The notes under the pieces are model-generated. The model made no database searches, was not told where the DNA came from, and worked only from the letters and a program-made list of their open reading frames with translations. The position numbers and the translations under genes were made by a program. Positions 15,444 through 24,266 of a DNA stretch of 41,167 nt are shown in pieces (the first letter of the stretch is position 1; every line of letters begins with the position of its first letter). This DNA comes from Thermodesulfovibrionia bacterium (GTDB lineage: Bacteria > Nitrospirota > Thermodesulfovibrionia > UBA6902): NCBI GenBank assembly GCA_020057065.1, contig JAGVGM010000306.1, forward strand, positions 1 through 41,167, read 5' to 3'.

Positions 15444-18274
15444 GTTTGGATTCTCTCCACAATCCTCGGCTTCGGCACTATTATCGATAACGACAACACA
15501 TCTACAGGCATTAACGGCTCGACTGATACCTGACCACTCTTAATGGTCTTTCTCACACGCTCATATGATTCCAATAGTGCGTTAGCTCTTTCTCTGGATA
15601 GTTCTCCTAATTTTTTATTTATGGATTCAAAACTATTGAGGGCAGTATTCACCCAATACTTCTTATCAGAATCAGAAATATTTTCAGACGGCGCGGCCTT
15701 TTCAAATATATCCTCTGCTTCCTCTTTTGATATCCAGGTCTCTGAAGCCCCGCTTCCTCGAAAGCCTGCGACTATACATTCCTCTGCAAAAGAAGATTTT
15801 TCAAATTTCTTATCCTTAATTAAGAATCTTATTCTCAGCAATAAAAGCGTAGTAACGGCATCTACATCTCTGGAGCGTATCACACCGCATCTTGCAGCGA
15901 TATTACGGTTTCCCTCAGATTGTAATGCTGAGTTTAATAAATACTCAGCCAGAGTGACTGAAAGGGGATGGTTTCTTGATACGTAAGTTACATCCTCAAC
16001 AGCAAGATGCTCAAATTGTATTTTTGATATTTTATTCCTGGACAATTTGAACTGAACTGCCTGAGGTAACCGTGACACATCGATTAATTGATGCTTACTT
16101 ATCTGTGACAGGGGACTGCCCAGTCTCTGACACGCAATTTTAATAAAGGTCTCTACAACCTCAGAGTTTCCAAGTATAGCCTCTGATACCTTGAGTTCCT
16201 GAGCAACTTCATCAGGCTTGATGGCATGCTGGGCAAAACGAGTACGGCTTTTCTTTTCTTTTTCAACAGCGCTATCCCATTTGCGGTGTACATCAACAAT
16301 CAATTCTTCTGAAGAGAACAGGCTTAGTTGGTCTGCACTATCTTTTCCCCTCAAAAAGAGTGCTTTCAATACCGTTTCCATAACACTTTCACTATCTACT
16401 GGTAACGGTACAGTTATTCCTAAAGTTTTATGTATCTTCTTTGCCTTCCGCAATAAGACATCCAGGACTGCGCCATCGATGGGATTGTCAGCGCCATATA
16501 TAAGAATCGCTTTGACAACCGGCTTTATCTGTCTGAACCTGTCAACTCTTCCTTCCCGCTGTTCCAATCTATTAGGATTCCACGGCAGATCATAATGGAC
16601 AACAGCATTGAAATGTTCCTGGAGATTAATACCTTCACTCAGACAATCAGTTGCAACTAAAACACGCTGGGCAGATTTTGCTAATTCATTTACCCTGATT
16701 TCTCTTTCATCGTCAGAATTTTCACTCGTTACCGCAATAACATGAATATTCTTAAATTTCTGGCTGAGTCTTTTTTGAAGGTATTGTGCAACATATTGCG
16801 CTGTCGAAATATACCGGCAATATACGATCGGGCTGTATCCATCCTTTATTAATTCATTGATTACAGCTTCCGCTTTTAATATTTTTGTATCGCCTTCTTC
16901 CTTGAGAGATTCAGCATCCTTTATGAATTCACGCAATTTTCTTTTTTCAGTCTCAGTAAATGACAATTGGCTTTCATTTACTACATGCGTGGGAACAACG
17001 TCTTCGACATTTTCGACATCAGTTGGATCGAGTATATAAGACGAATAATCAATATCTTCTGTCACTTCAGCCCCTGTCATTTTTTCAATTCTTGCTGAAA
17101 GAGCAGCTGTCGCTGCAGCAGGGCTCGACATAACACATCGCAGCAAGGCAAGCGCAGCCCAGTAGCGAACGCGCTGATGGACTTTATTTTGCGTATCATC
17201 AGATATAACTAACTCCCTGGCAAATTTATATATATTTTCAAAAAGCAGCTTGTATTCTTTTGATAATGTATATGGTTCTTCCGGTGAGTCACGCTCAGGA
17301 AATGCCGTATCAGCGCCCATCCACTGTTTTACGTCTGCCCTGCGGCGCTGGATCAGATGATGTGCCAGTTCCACCCTCTGATTCTCACTTAGCACTTCCA
17401 GGTTTAAATTCTCAAATGCGGGTTTAATGAATCCAAGAAGTGATAGAAAAGATTCTTCTATACCGCTGTGAGGTGTTGCTGTTACGAGAAGAATATGTTT
17501 ATCTTCTTTTCTGGCTAAATCAAAAACAAGCTTATGCCGCTGCTGTTGGGATACTGACTGACCAGCCGGTCGTGAACAGCCATGTGCTTCGTCAACAATA
17601 ACAAACTCCGGACAATGTAGAAGGAATGCGTTATTGTATTTCGCCGACTTAATAAAATCTATGCTTACTATAATGTGAGGATAGTACTGGAATACACTTA
17701 TATCCTGCCGTGGTAGTTTCCTCTCCAGTTTGGCAAGAGTTCTTGTGTTTATTACTTCTGCTGAGATATTGAATTTTATCAATAACTCTCTTTGCCACTG
17801 ATCACAGAGATAAGGCGGACAAACAACCGCGATCCGGCCTATTTCCCCGCGATCCAGTAGTTCTCTGGCAATAAGAGCAGATTCGATAGTTTTCCCAATA
17901 CCAACATCATCTGCTATCAGCATCCGAACAGGGTTTAAGCGGAGAGCCATCAATAAAGGAACAAGCTGGTATGGGCGTGGATAAAATGATAAATGACCCA
18001 TTGATCGGAACGGGCCTGCGCCATGTCTGAGGAGCAAGCGTGCAGCATTGCGAAGCAGGCGTGCTGACTCAAAGTCGCCGATGTCATTGACGGTAGGCCA
18101 TTCTAATTCTGCCGGCTTAAGGTTATTTTGCTCTAATGGAAGATAAAGTCCGCATGTATCATACTCACTGCCGGTTAAAGGATGTAGCGGCAGCACGTCT
18201 TTTTCCATGGAAGGCATAACGACCCATTTTCTGCCGCGAAATTCAACCAATGATCCGACGGTATATGTGCTCAT
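15440..18274 (-). CDS. drmD: DrmD-like SNF2-family helicase (DISARM-type)
   Basis: A 944-residue superfamily 2 helicase/translocase. The N-terminus (YTVGSLVEFRGRKWVVMPS, about 4-22) matches the opening typical of DrmD. Walker A is DDVGIGKT (122-129), the Walker B box is DEAH (228-231, in FVIVDEAH), and TATPHSG is motif III. The C-terminal lobe has ATDCLSEGINLQEHFNAVVH and the arginine-finger motif EQREGRVDRFRQ. The long C-terminal third has no motif I recognise. DrmD marks class 1 DISARM, which restricts phage DNA together with an adenine methylase. Here the gene overlaps the DUF1998 helicase upstream by ATGA (18271-18274), pointing to co-translation and a shared complex. RapA-like or other SNF2 proteins are the alternative. 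Confidence 0.83.
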   Translation of the reverse strand: MSTYTVGSLVEFRGRKWVVMPSMEKDVLPLHPLTGSEYDTCGLYLPLEQNNLKPAELEWPTVNDIGDFESARLLRNAARLLLRHGAGPFRSMGHLSFYPRPYQLVPLLMALRLNPVRMLIADDVGIGKTIESALIARELLDRGEIGRIAVVCPPYLCDQWQRELLIKFNISAEVINTRTLAKLERKLPRQDISVFQYYPHIIVSIDFIKSAKYNNAFLLHCPEFVIVDEAHGCSRPAGQSVSQQQRHKLVFDLARKEDKHILLVTATPHSGIEESFLSLLGFIKPAFENLNLEVLSENQRVELAHHLIQRRRADVKQWMGADTAFPERDSPEEPYTLSKEYKLLFENIYKFARELVISDDTQNKVHQRVRYWAALALLRCVMSSPAAATAALSARIEKMTGAEVTEDIDYSSYILDPTDVENVEDVVPTHVVNESQLSFTETEKRKLREFIKDAESLKEEGDTKILKAEAVINELIKDGYSPIVYCRYISTAQYVAQYLQKRLSQKFKNIHVIAVTSENSDDEREIRVNELAKSAQRVLVATDCLSEGINLQEHFNAVVHYDLPWNPNRLEQREGRVDRFRQIKPVVKAILIYGADNPIDGAVLDVLLRKAKKIHKTLGITVPLPVDSESVMETVLKALFLRGKDSADQLSLFSSEELIVDVHRKWDSAVEKEKKSRTRFAQHAIKPDEVAQELKVSEAILGNSEVVETFIKIACQRLGSPLSQISKHQLIDVSRLPQAVQFKLSRNKISKIQFEHLAVEDVTYVSRNHPLSVTLAEYLLNSALQSEGNRNIAARCGVIRSRDVDAVTTLLLLRIRFLIKDKKFEKSSFAEECIVAGFRGSGASETWISKEEAEDIFEKAAPSENISDSDKKYWVNTALNSFESINKKLGELSRERANALLESYERVRKTIKSGQVSVEPLMPVDVLSLSIIVPKPRIVERIQT

Positions 18275-21200
18275 TTTCTTACTACTCCAAATATATCTTT
18301 ATTTTCTTCTATCTGATCCTCTATCGGTCTGTCATAGCGAATGACAATCACTCTGTGCCCCATATTTCTCAAATCCACACGGACTCTTTCATCTTCTTTC
18401 TTCTGTTTGGGTTCATCATGTGGTGTACCGTCGCAGAAGACACAAACATACCCATTCTCATAATAGAAATCAGGAATCGAATAATAATTTGCAAGAGCTT
18501 TCTGTGCAAAGTCCGGTAAACGCCGTCCTTCTCTGTATAAATGGTCCAAAAATATCTTTTCCAGTTGCGAACGGGTATCTGTCTGCCTCCTGAGCCACTC
18601 GAATTGTTCGTCATACGTGCGATGTTCATATGTCCGGTGTGTCTTGCCCTGAGAAATTTGCAGGAGCAGATCCTTGATGAGGTGACGATGAAGCACAGTA
18701 TGGTCTCTTTGATTTCTGTATGTAAGCAGACAATTGTAGCATGCACGGGCACAGTCAATTTCTTTATTGATCTCTTCACCAGTATTTCTATCAAAATGGC
18801 ATATATCAAGCGCCTCTTGTGCTACACGACTTAAGGCATCGTTATCCTCAACAAGCCTTTGGAGCACTCCAACACCTCCTTCCGCAGCTTCCCAGTACAA
18901 AATACTTCTCTGCTCTTCCTGACCTATTCTCTCGGAGGCAAGCTCTTTTTCATCTATTTGATACACAGCGCATATACCTTTGTGTAATGCGTGCTGAAGG
19001 TTGGCAAGCTGCGCGTCATTACTATCATGATCTGTCTGGATCAGAAGAATGTTTCTTGTATCCTTAACAAATACCTGCACCCCCGTTCGAATGTTCTCCT
19101 GTCCTACTCCCAACGCTGTATCGCTGATATCTCCAGGTCTTTTGTCCCAAACACCGTTTGTCAGATCAAGGTTGAAACCTGACGTACTTCTCCTGCGCCA
19201 CTTTCTATTGATCCGCCACAAGTGGGCAGCCGGACCATATGAGAGTCTCAGGATTGTCTTGCCGTCTTTATCAGAAACCTCACCAGATACCTTACTTATT
19301 TTTCCGTCTTTACTCGAAAATCTGAAGTGTGTTGTTATTTCATAGCCCTTTCTAATGCGCTCATCTTCATTACAGGTAATGCGATCCGTGCGCCATGTTG
19401 ATACAGTCGTCATTTCAAAAAGATGATGGAGATATTCACTGCTGTTCGCATTCAATGTGGTATGACAATATTCACAGAGATCTGACTTAATACTGTCTCC
19501 GATATGAAAGGTTCCGCATTTCTTGCAAATCTTTGTCTGAGTAAAACGTGACTCAGGATCACCAACAGGTATTAAGCTCTTAACAACACTGTATTTGCGT
19601 CCTTCCTGATATATTATGTTTCTCGGACCAAACTCTGATACCGCAAGAAAACGAGGACGTGATATAAAATCACCCTGTCCTATACCCTTTGAGATATATG
19701 CACGAATAGGAAGTCGCGGGAAATTATATCCTGGTAAAAAGCCCTCGCTTGCAAGATACCGATAGGGATAAAAATCTGAATCATCCCGTTTGACCCGGTT
19801 ACACAAGATATCTATTTGATGCAATGCCTCTTTGGCATTGCGATCTGCCTTCTGCCTTTCTTCTGCATTTAATCCCGTAATATGCGCATTCGCCAATTTC
19901 TCCTGTGATTCCCTGAGAAGCCGGTAGGCTACTTTATAAAGTTCTCTCCAACGATTGAATGAATCATCAAATTCTCTCTCAGATGATCTTACGGTCTGCT
20001 CAAGCCATTCCTCTGAGTACCAGTCTGCTGATTTGAGATCAAATTCACACTGTTTAAGAACAGACCGGCAATCCTCGAGACATTTTGTAATTCTATTTTC
20101 AGACAGATGTATATGACGTTTAATATTCTCAACTAACGGCAGGTCTTTTTGCGAAAGATCAATCAGCTCTGTAATTGAACCTTTTAATTCAAGGCCTACT
20201 ATTGCAAACCATATTGAATGAATATGGGATTTCACGAGGTCCTCATTGCCCAGATCAAGCCGTGGAGGCACCACAACGCCTGCAACCATTGAGGCCCTTC
20301 TTCTAAAGAAATACTGGTCATGCCCGCTTCCTGTAGAACAATATGTAGTAATAAAGGCAGACTGTCCTGAACGCCCTGCGCGTCCGCTTCTCTGTGCATA
20401 GTTGGCAGGTGAAGGGGGCACATTCCTTAAATGCACAACATTGAGATCGGCAATATCAATGCCGAGTTCCATTGTGGGGGAACAGAACAGACACGAAAGA
20501 TCACCCTTTCGGAATTTCTTCTCCCGCTCTTCACGGTCTTCGGGTTTTGTCTGACCGGTGTGCTCTCTCCCTTCCAGATGTCCTAACTGTACAGCGCCCT
20601 CTCTATAGAATTGTACAAAGAAGGGATTGGCTTTCCGTTCTAATCGTTGACTGCTCCCTGAAAAACTCAAAGTTCGAACTGGATCAAGCGGCTGAACCAC
20701 TCCTTCTCCCTTTGCCCAGCGTAAAACAATTGTGCGAAGCTGTATCCTGAAATCGTCACCTTTTACTTCTTTATCAAGATATCCTCCACGGTTCAACACA
20801 TCTACTAAAGTTTTCAGCAATTGTTCATATTCTGATTCATTCAGCGGAGAAAATAATTCAGGCCATGCGCGTGATGAACGCAGAAATTTTCCAATGACAC
20901 TTATCAATGCAAGACTCTTGTCCTTCGGTCTCCTGATTCCCCATGCAAACCATATGTTTTCTGCCAATCTTTCATCATCATCAAAATTCCAGGGCTCTTT
21001 TAGTGTATCGTTTACTTTGCGTCTGAGAATTTCGTGATATTCCCCTTTTAAACATCGTGCATTCAGGGCAAGGGAGTGGCGCAGATGGTCAAGAAATGCC
21101 TTTGCCACCTTATAACGGGTTTCAGCGCCTGCTTCAGACAATAAATCATTTTTCCCCCACAGTGAAGTGTCGTTACATACTTCTTTTAATCCCAAATATT

Positions 21201-23388
21201 CTATATTGAGAAGCCCGCACTGTTCGAGATTCGGCTGAATAACACGCCAGCCTCTGCGAAGATCCTGATAAATCCTGTATTCAATATATTCAGTCAATGC
21301 TTCTCTGTTCAGTTGAGGCTGCACTCCGATATCACCGGGGTTTTGCGCATACGCAGCGGCAGGCAGGCCGAGCGTTTTAAAAACTTCAGGAGCAACTGTG
21401 GAGTGATCAAGAGTGCCTGAATCAGGAAGCGCGCGGTATATGGCGCTCCGGAGAAATCCGATCTGAACAAAATCATTAAAATGCCCTGCCTGAAGAGATG
21501 CGTCCTGTCGGTTATCAGTAAAGCTCATTACTTTATTGGCCTCAGGTTCGATATCCTTGTCATGCCGCATCTGGTTCAATTGTGATAAACAGAGAATCGT
21601 GGTGGCGGAACTTCTGCCCTCGCTTGAAAGCTGAGCCAGTTTTGAGAAATCTCTTGTCCTCTGATCATAAGCAATGTTGCATGAAAGACACGTCATAAAA
21701 GGCGCTTTCAGATACCATCCCAAAGCCGCTTCCTCTGCCGGCTTGTTTGAATACGTTCCATCCGGAGATATGTACATTCTTTCCGGGACAAACTCCTTGT
21801 ACTTTGAATCCAGTACAGGCCCTCTATTTGTCTGACGGAACCAGTTTTCAGGTAGTTCAGAAATCCTCTCTTCGCTCCATAGTGGATTGCCCTCTTTTTC
21901 TATTAAGATGTACCCGTCTTTCACTGACTCCTGATCCATTTCAACAACATTGTCCGGAAGACGGGGCGAAATAGTATTGTCAGTTTCATTTTTTGTTACC
22001 TGATAGTATTCCTGTCCGCATATACGGCAAAAAACCATGGGTATAAGAAGCCTGTCTTTTCCTTCTTCTCCTTTTGTGTAATGCTGACCGCTCAGTGTGA
22101 GATGTCTCCTATCAACGGGTTCGAGCGTAGCGTAGACTGAATCCCCTTTCGATATAAACTGGTGAAGGCGGACAGCAAATACCGGCGAGTCTTCAGGAGC
22201 CGGATGGCGTAATTCGTTTCCTTTTTGAAGTAATACACGGATATTATTTTCACAAATATCGTTGTCAATATTGGTCAATTCGTGAAGCTTCTCTGCTCCC
22301 TCCTGAAGGGTAATCGGGATTCTTCTTTTATAAAAGATATCCTCTTTCTGAATGCCGAATGTCTCTTCTATCCAGGAGGTTAATGGATTGTTCACAAATT
22401 CACTGTAATTTTGAGGGAGATCATTGCTCATGCCTTCGATAAGTTTTTGAGCTGTGATATTCCCGCTGTATTGAATAGACTTTTTGAGTTTCTCATCGAT
22501 CACATTCTCATGTAGCACATTAACACCAAAGATTTTACCCGTTACATAGGCAACAGCCTTTCTCTGAGCTTCTCTCGTGCCCCCGGTCACCATGGTAGCG
22601 CTTGTTCCGATACAGAGGAGATTGTCATTTCCGCATCGCTGCCGCAACCTGCGCACCAGCATGCTAACATCAGCGCCTTGCCGGCCTGTGTAAGTATGTA
22701 GTTCGTCAAGTACAAGGAATTCCAGATTAGCAAGGGTGCGATCCAGAAAGACTGCTTCTCTGGGACGGGACATCATCAATTCAAGCATCACATAATTTGT
22801 AAGTAGGATATGAGGAGGATGCTGCTGAAGTTTTGTCTTTTCATCTAATTTTTCCTGCCCCGTATATCTGCCGAATCTTATCGGGCTGTTGCCTTCTCCA
22901 AGATTGTCCAATAAATTCCGAATCTCTGTTGCCTGAGAGTTAATGAGCGCATTCATTGGATATACGATGAGCGCGCGTACCTGTTCAGGTTCTGGATTGT
23001 TTTTTAGTATATGGTCAATAATCGGAATGAGATAAGTCAGGCTTTTGCCTGAACCGGTGCCGGTTGTGAGTATATAATGCTCTTTCCTCGCTGCTGTTCT
23101 TACTGCCTGCTCCTGATGATGATAAAGCTGAAATGACTTATTATCTTTCTTTCTGAAGAATATCTTTTCGCACAATGGATGAAGGAGTCCCTCAGAAACC
23201 AGTTGGGAAACGGTCTTGCCCATTTCATAGGAAGGGTTAAGCTGTACAAGGGGATTGGGCCAGAGGATCCCTGAAGAAAGCTCCTGGCTTACGAATTCAC
23301 GAATCCGCTCGTCCTGAATATTAAGGAAGCTTTCAATATACTGCTGATAGTCATTTATGACATTGTCTCTTAAATTAAAGATATTCAT
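18271..23388 (-). CDS. Giant DEAD/DEAH helicase with DUF1998 and a C-terminal Vsr/DUF559-like domain (DrmA-DrmB-like fusion)
   Basis: A 1705-residue protein. Helicase lobe 1 has Walker A TTGTGSGKS (108-116), DELH (228-231) and GTSAT (261-265). Lobe 2, near 980-1050, has SPTMELGIDIADLNVVHLRN and YAQRSGRAGRSG. Cysteine pairs CRICG, CLSCN and CKKCG...CEYC suggest zinc sites. The DUF1998 signature CARACYNCLLTYRNQRDH lies near 1565. The last 75 residues (PDFYYENGY, then FCDGTPHDEP and DERVRVDLRNMGHRVIVIRY) follow the Vsr/DUF559 nuclease pattern, though the usual Glu before the DG is replaced. In DISARM the helicase (DrmA) and DUF1998 (DrmB) are separate chains whose summed length is close to this one. 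MrfA/YprA and Druantia DruE are the other DUF1998 helicases to consider. No good ribosome site is seen at the ATG. Confidence 0.85.
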   Translation of the reverse strand: MNIFNLRDNVINDYQQYIESFLNIQDERIREFVSQELSSGILWPNPLVQLNPSYEMGKTVSQLVSEGLLHPLCEKIFFRKKDNKSFQLYHHQEQAVRTAARKEHYILTTGTGSGKSLTYLIPIIDHILKNNPEPEQVRALIVYPMNALINSQATEIRNLLDNLGEGNSPIRFGRYTGQEKLDEKTKLQQHPPHILLTNYVMLELMMSRPREAVFLDRTLANLEFLVLDELHTYTGRQGADVSMLVRRLRQRCGNDNLLCIGTSATMVTGGTREAQRKAVAYVTGKIFGVNVLHENVIDEKLKKSIQYSGNITAQKLIEGMSNDLPQNYSEFVNNPLTSWIEETFGIQKEDIFYKRRIPITLQEGAEKLHELTNIDNDICENNIRVLLQKGNELRHPAPEDSPVFAVRLHQFISKGDSVYATLEPVDRRHLTLSGQHYTKGEEGKDRLLIPMVFCRICGQEYYQVTKNETDNTISPRLPDNVVEMDQESVKDGYILIEKEGNPLWSEERISELPENWFRQTNRGPVLDSKYKEFVPERMYISPDGTYSNKPAEEAALGWYLKAPFMTCLSCNIAYDQRTRDFSKLAQLSSEGRSSATTILCLSQLNQMRHDKDIEPEANKVMSFTDNRQDASLQAGHFNDFVQIGFLRSAIYRALPDSGTLDHSTVAPEVFKTLGLPAAAYAQNPGDIGVQPQLNREALTEYIEYRIYQDLRRGWRVIQPNLEQCGLLNIEYLGLKEVCNDTSLWGKNDLLSEAGAETRYKVAKAFLDHLRHSLALNARCLKGEYHEILRRKVNDTLKEPWNFDDDERLAENIWFAWGIRRPKDKSLALISVIGKFLRSSRAWPELFSPLNESEYEQLLKTLVDVLNRGGYLDKEVKGDDFRIQLRTIVLRWAKGEGVVQPLDPVRTLSFSGSSQRLERKANPFFVQFYREGAVQLGHLEGREHTGQTKPEDREEREKKFRKGDLSCLFCSPTMELGIDIADLNVVHLRNVPPSPANYAQRSGRAGRSGQSAFITTYCSTGSGHDQYFFRRRASMVAGVVVPPRLDLGNEDLVKSHIHSIWFAIVGLELKGSITELIDLSQKDLPLVENIKRHIHLSENRITKCLEDCRSVLKQCEFDLKSADWYSEEWLEQTVRSSEREFDDSFNRWRELYKVAYRLLRESQEKLANAHITGLNAEERQKADRNAKEALHQIDILCNRVKRDDSDFYPYRYLASEGFLPGYNFPRLPIRAYISKGIGQGDFISRPRFLAVSEFGPRNIIYQEGRKYSVVKSLIPVGDPESRFTQTKICKKCGTFHIGDSIKSDLCEYCHTTLNANSSEYLHHLFEMTTVSTWRTDRITCNEDERIRKGYEITTHFRFSSKDGKISKVSGEVSDKDGKTILRLSYGPAAHLWRINRKWRRRSTSGFNLDLTNGVWDKRPGDISDTALGVGQENIRTGVQVFVKDTRNILLIQTDHDSNDAQLANLQHALHKGICAVYQIDEKELASERIGQEEQRSILYWEAAEGGVGVLQRLVEDNDALSRVAQEALDICHFDRNTGEEINKEIDCARACYNCLLTYRNQRDHTVLHRHLIKDLLLQISQGKTHRTYEHRTYDEQFEWLRRQTDTRSQLEKIFLDHLYREGRRLPDFAQKALANYYSIPDFYYENGYVCVFCDGTPHDEPKQKKEDERVRVDLRNMGHRVIVIRYDRPIEDQIEENKDIFGVVRK

Positions 23389-23485
23389 ACGCGTCTCATG
23401 ACTCTGTTCATCTTACCCTCCCTAAAGGTAAATAAGAGGACATATCTTTACCTCTGCAAAGGGTAAATTCAATAAACAGCCTGTC

Positions 23486-23538
23486 CTGCGCTTTCAGCGC
23501 AGTAAACCCCGTAGAAGACCTTCGTCCTTCTAACGGGG
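23486..23538 (-). terminator. Two adjacent hairpins between vapC and the giant helicase
   Basis: CTGCGCT-TTC-AGCGCAG (23486-23502) is a perfect 7-bp stem. Five bases on, CCCCGT...ACGGGG (23507-23538) forms a longer imperfect stem with AGAAG/CTTCT arms. They lie in the 156-base gap after vapC on the transcribed strand. A clear U-tract is lacking, so attenuation, RNA processing or a repeat element are as likely as true termination. Confidence 0.45.
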
Positions 23539-23544
23539 TAAATC

Positions 23545-23967
23545 CTATTTAAAGGGGTTTCTGATCGCAACTCCCTTTATGGTCTGTTTATCTGACAGAT
23601 CTTCAGAAAAAATTGTTTTGGCCCCTCCGGCGAGAGCCGCCGCTACTACAAGAGAGTCCCAGAAAGAGTACTTGTATCTTTCATGTAATTCAGTCGCTTC
23701 TATTATTGTGTCTACATTGATTATCACAGTGTCCCATTTTGAAAGTCTCTTGATAGTCTCTCTGGCAAATGGTGCGTCCACCGGCGCAGAGATTTTCTTT
23801 GTTACCGTAACAAAGAACTCTTGCAGGGTCTGGGTGCTTAATAACCCGAGGCCCGATCGCCACAGATCTTTCATAATATCTATGGCGATCTGATGTTTGC
23901 GCCCGGCATCGAGGTCGTAGGCATAGACAATCACATTTGTATCGACAAAGACTTTATCTCCGTTCAT
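23545..23967 (-). CDS. vapC: VapC-type PIN-domain toxin
   Basis: A 140-residue PIN-domain ribonuclease, the toxin of a type II pair. The metal-binding acidic residues are visible: the Asp of VFVDTNVIVYAYD (near residue 8), the Glu of TLQEFF, and the Asp of YSFWDSLVVAAAL, followed by FSEDLSD. I choose ATG 23967, with GAGG six bases upstream, over GTG 23979. It overlaps the end of vapB by 14 bases, the standard antitoxin-toxin coupling. The pair interrupts the methylase-helicase order of the defence locus and could stabilise it by addiction. Confidence 0.88.
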   Translation of the reverse strand: MNGDKVFVDTNVIVYAYDLDAGRKHQIAIDIMKDLWRSGLGLLSTQTLQEFFVTVTKKISAPVDAPFARETIKRLSKWDTVIINVDTIIEATELHERYKYSFWDSLVVAAALAGGAKTIFSEDLSDKQTIKGVAIRNPFK

Positions 23968-24199
23968 GCAGTTCCTCACGCGTGCAGGGCATACGCCCGC
24001 CTGTGCCGAGATGGAGACCCTTTTCCATACGCCTGATTTCAGTATCCATCGCTTCCTTATATCCTGTATCCTTCCTGATCTTCTCTTCGAGGGACTCTCT
24101 GATTAAGGCGCTAAGCGATTTTTCTTCTCTCAATGCCAATGCCTTAGCCTTCTTTATTGTAGCTTTGGGAAGGGATAGTGTTAAATTTTGCCTTTCCAT
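23954..24199 (-). CDS. vapB: VapB-type ribbon-helix-helix antitoxin
   Basis: An 81-residue protein with an N-terminal ribbon-helix-helix: strand QNLTLSLPKATIKKAKALA (about 4-22), then LREEKSLSALIRESLEEKI. The C-terminal half (KEAMDTEIRRMEKGLHLGTG) would wrap around the toxin. AGGAGG lies six bases upstream of the ATG. It probably represses its own promoter through the long palindrome at 24216-24254, alone and with VapC. Confidence 0.85.
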   Translation of the reverse strand: MERQNLTLSLPKATIKKAKALALREEKSLSALIRESLEEKIRKDTGYKEAMDTEIRRMEKGLHLGTGGRMPCTREELHERR

Positions 24200-24215
24200 G
24201 AAAACCTCCTTTTAT

Positions 24216-24254
24216 ATATCACATAACTATGTGTAGCACATATTTATGTGATAT
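24216..24254. promoter_or_regulatory. 39-bp palindromic vapBC operator with overlapping promoter
   Basis: ATATCACATA-AC-TATGTG is followed by TAG and then CACATA-TT-TATGTGATAT: a palindrome that is perfect apart from the AC/TT steps and the centre, made of four CACATA/TATGTG half-sites. It lies 17 bases upstream of vapB. A TTGACA -35 box on the minus strand (24254-24259) abuts it, so RHH dimers bound here would cover the promoter. It shows vapBC has its own promoter within the larger locus. Confidence 0.75.
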
Positions 24255-24266
24255 GTCAAATTATTC

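Noticed and set aside
18369-18809. 146-aa frame within the giant helicase gene
   Set aside because: Alternate-frame reading of the DUF1998 and nuclease-like end; no independent start signal.
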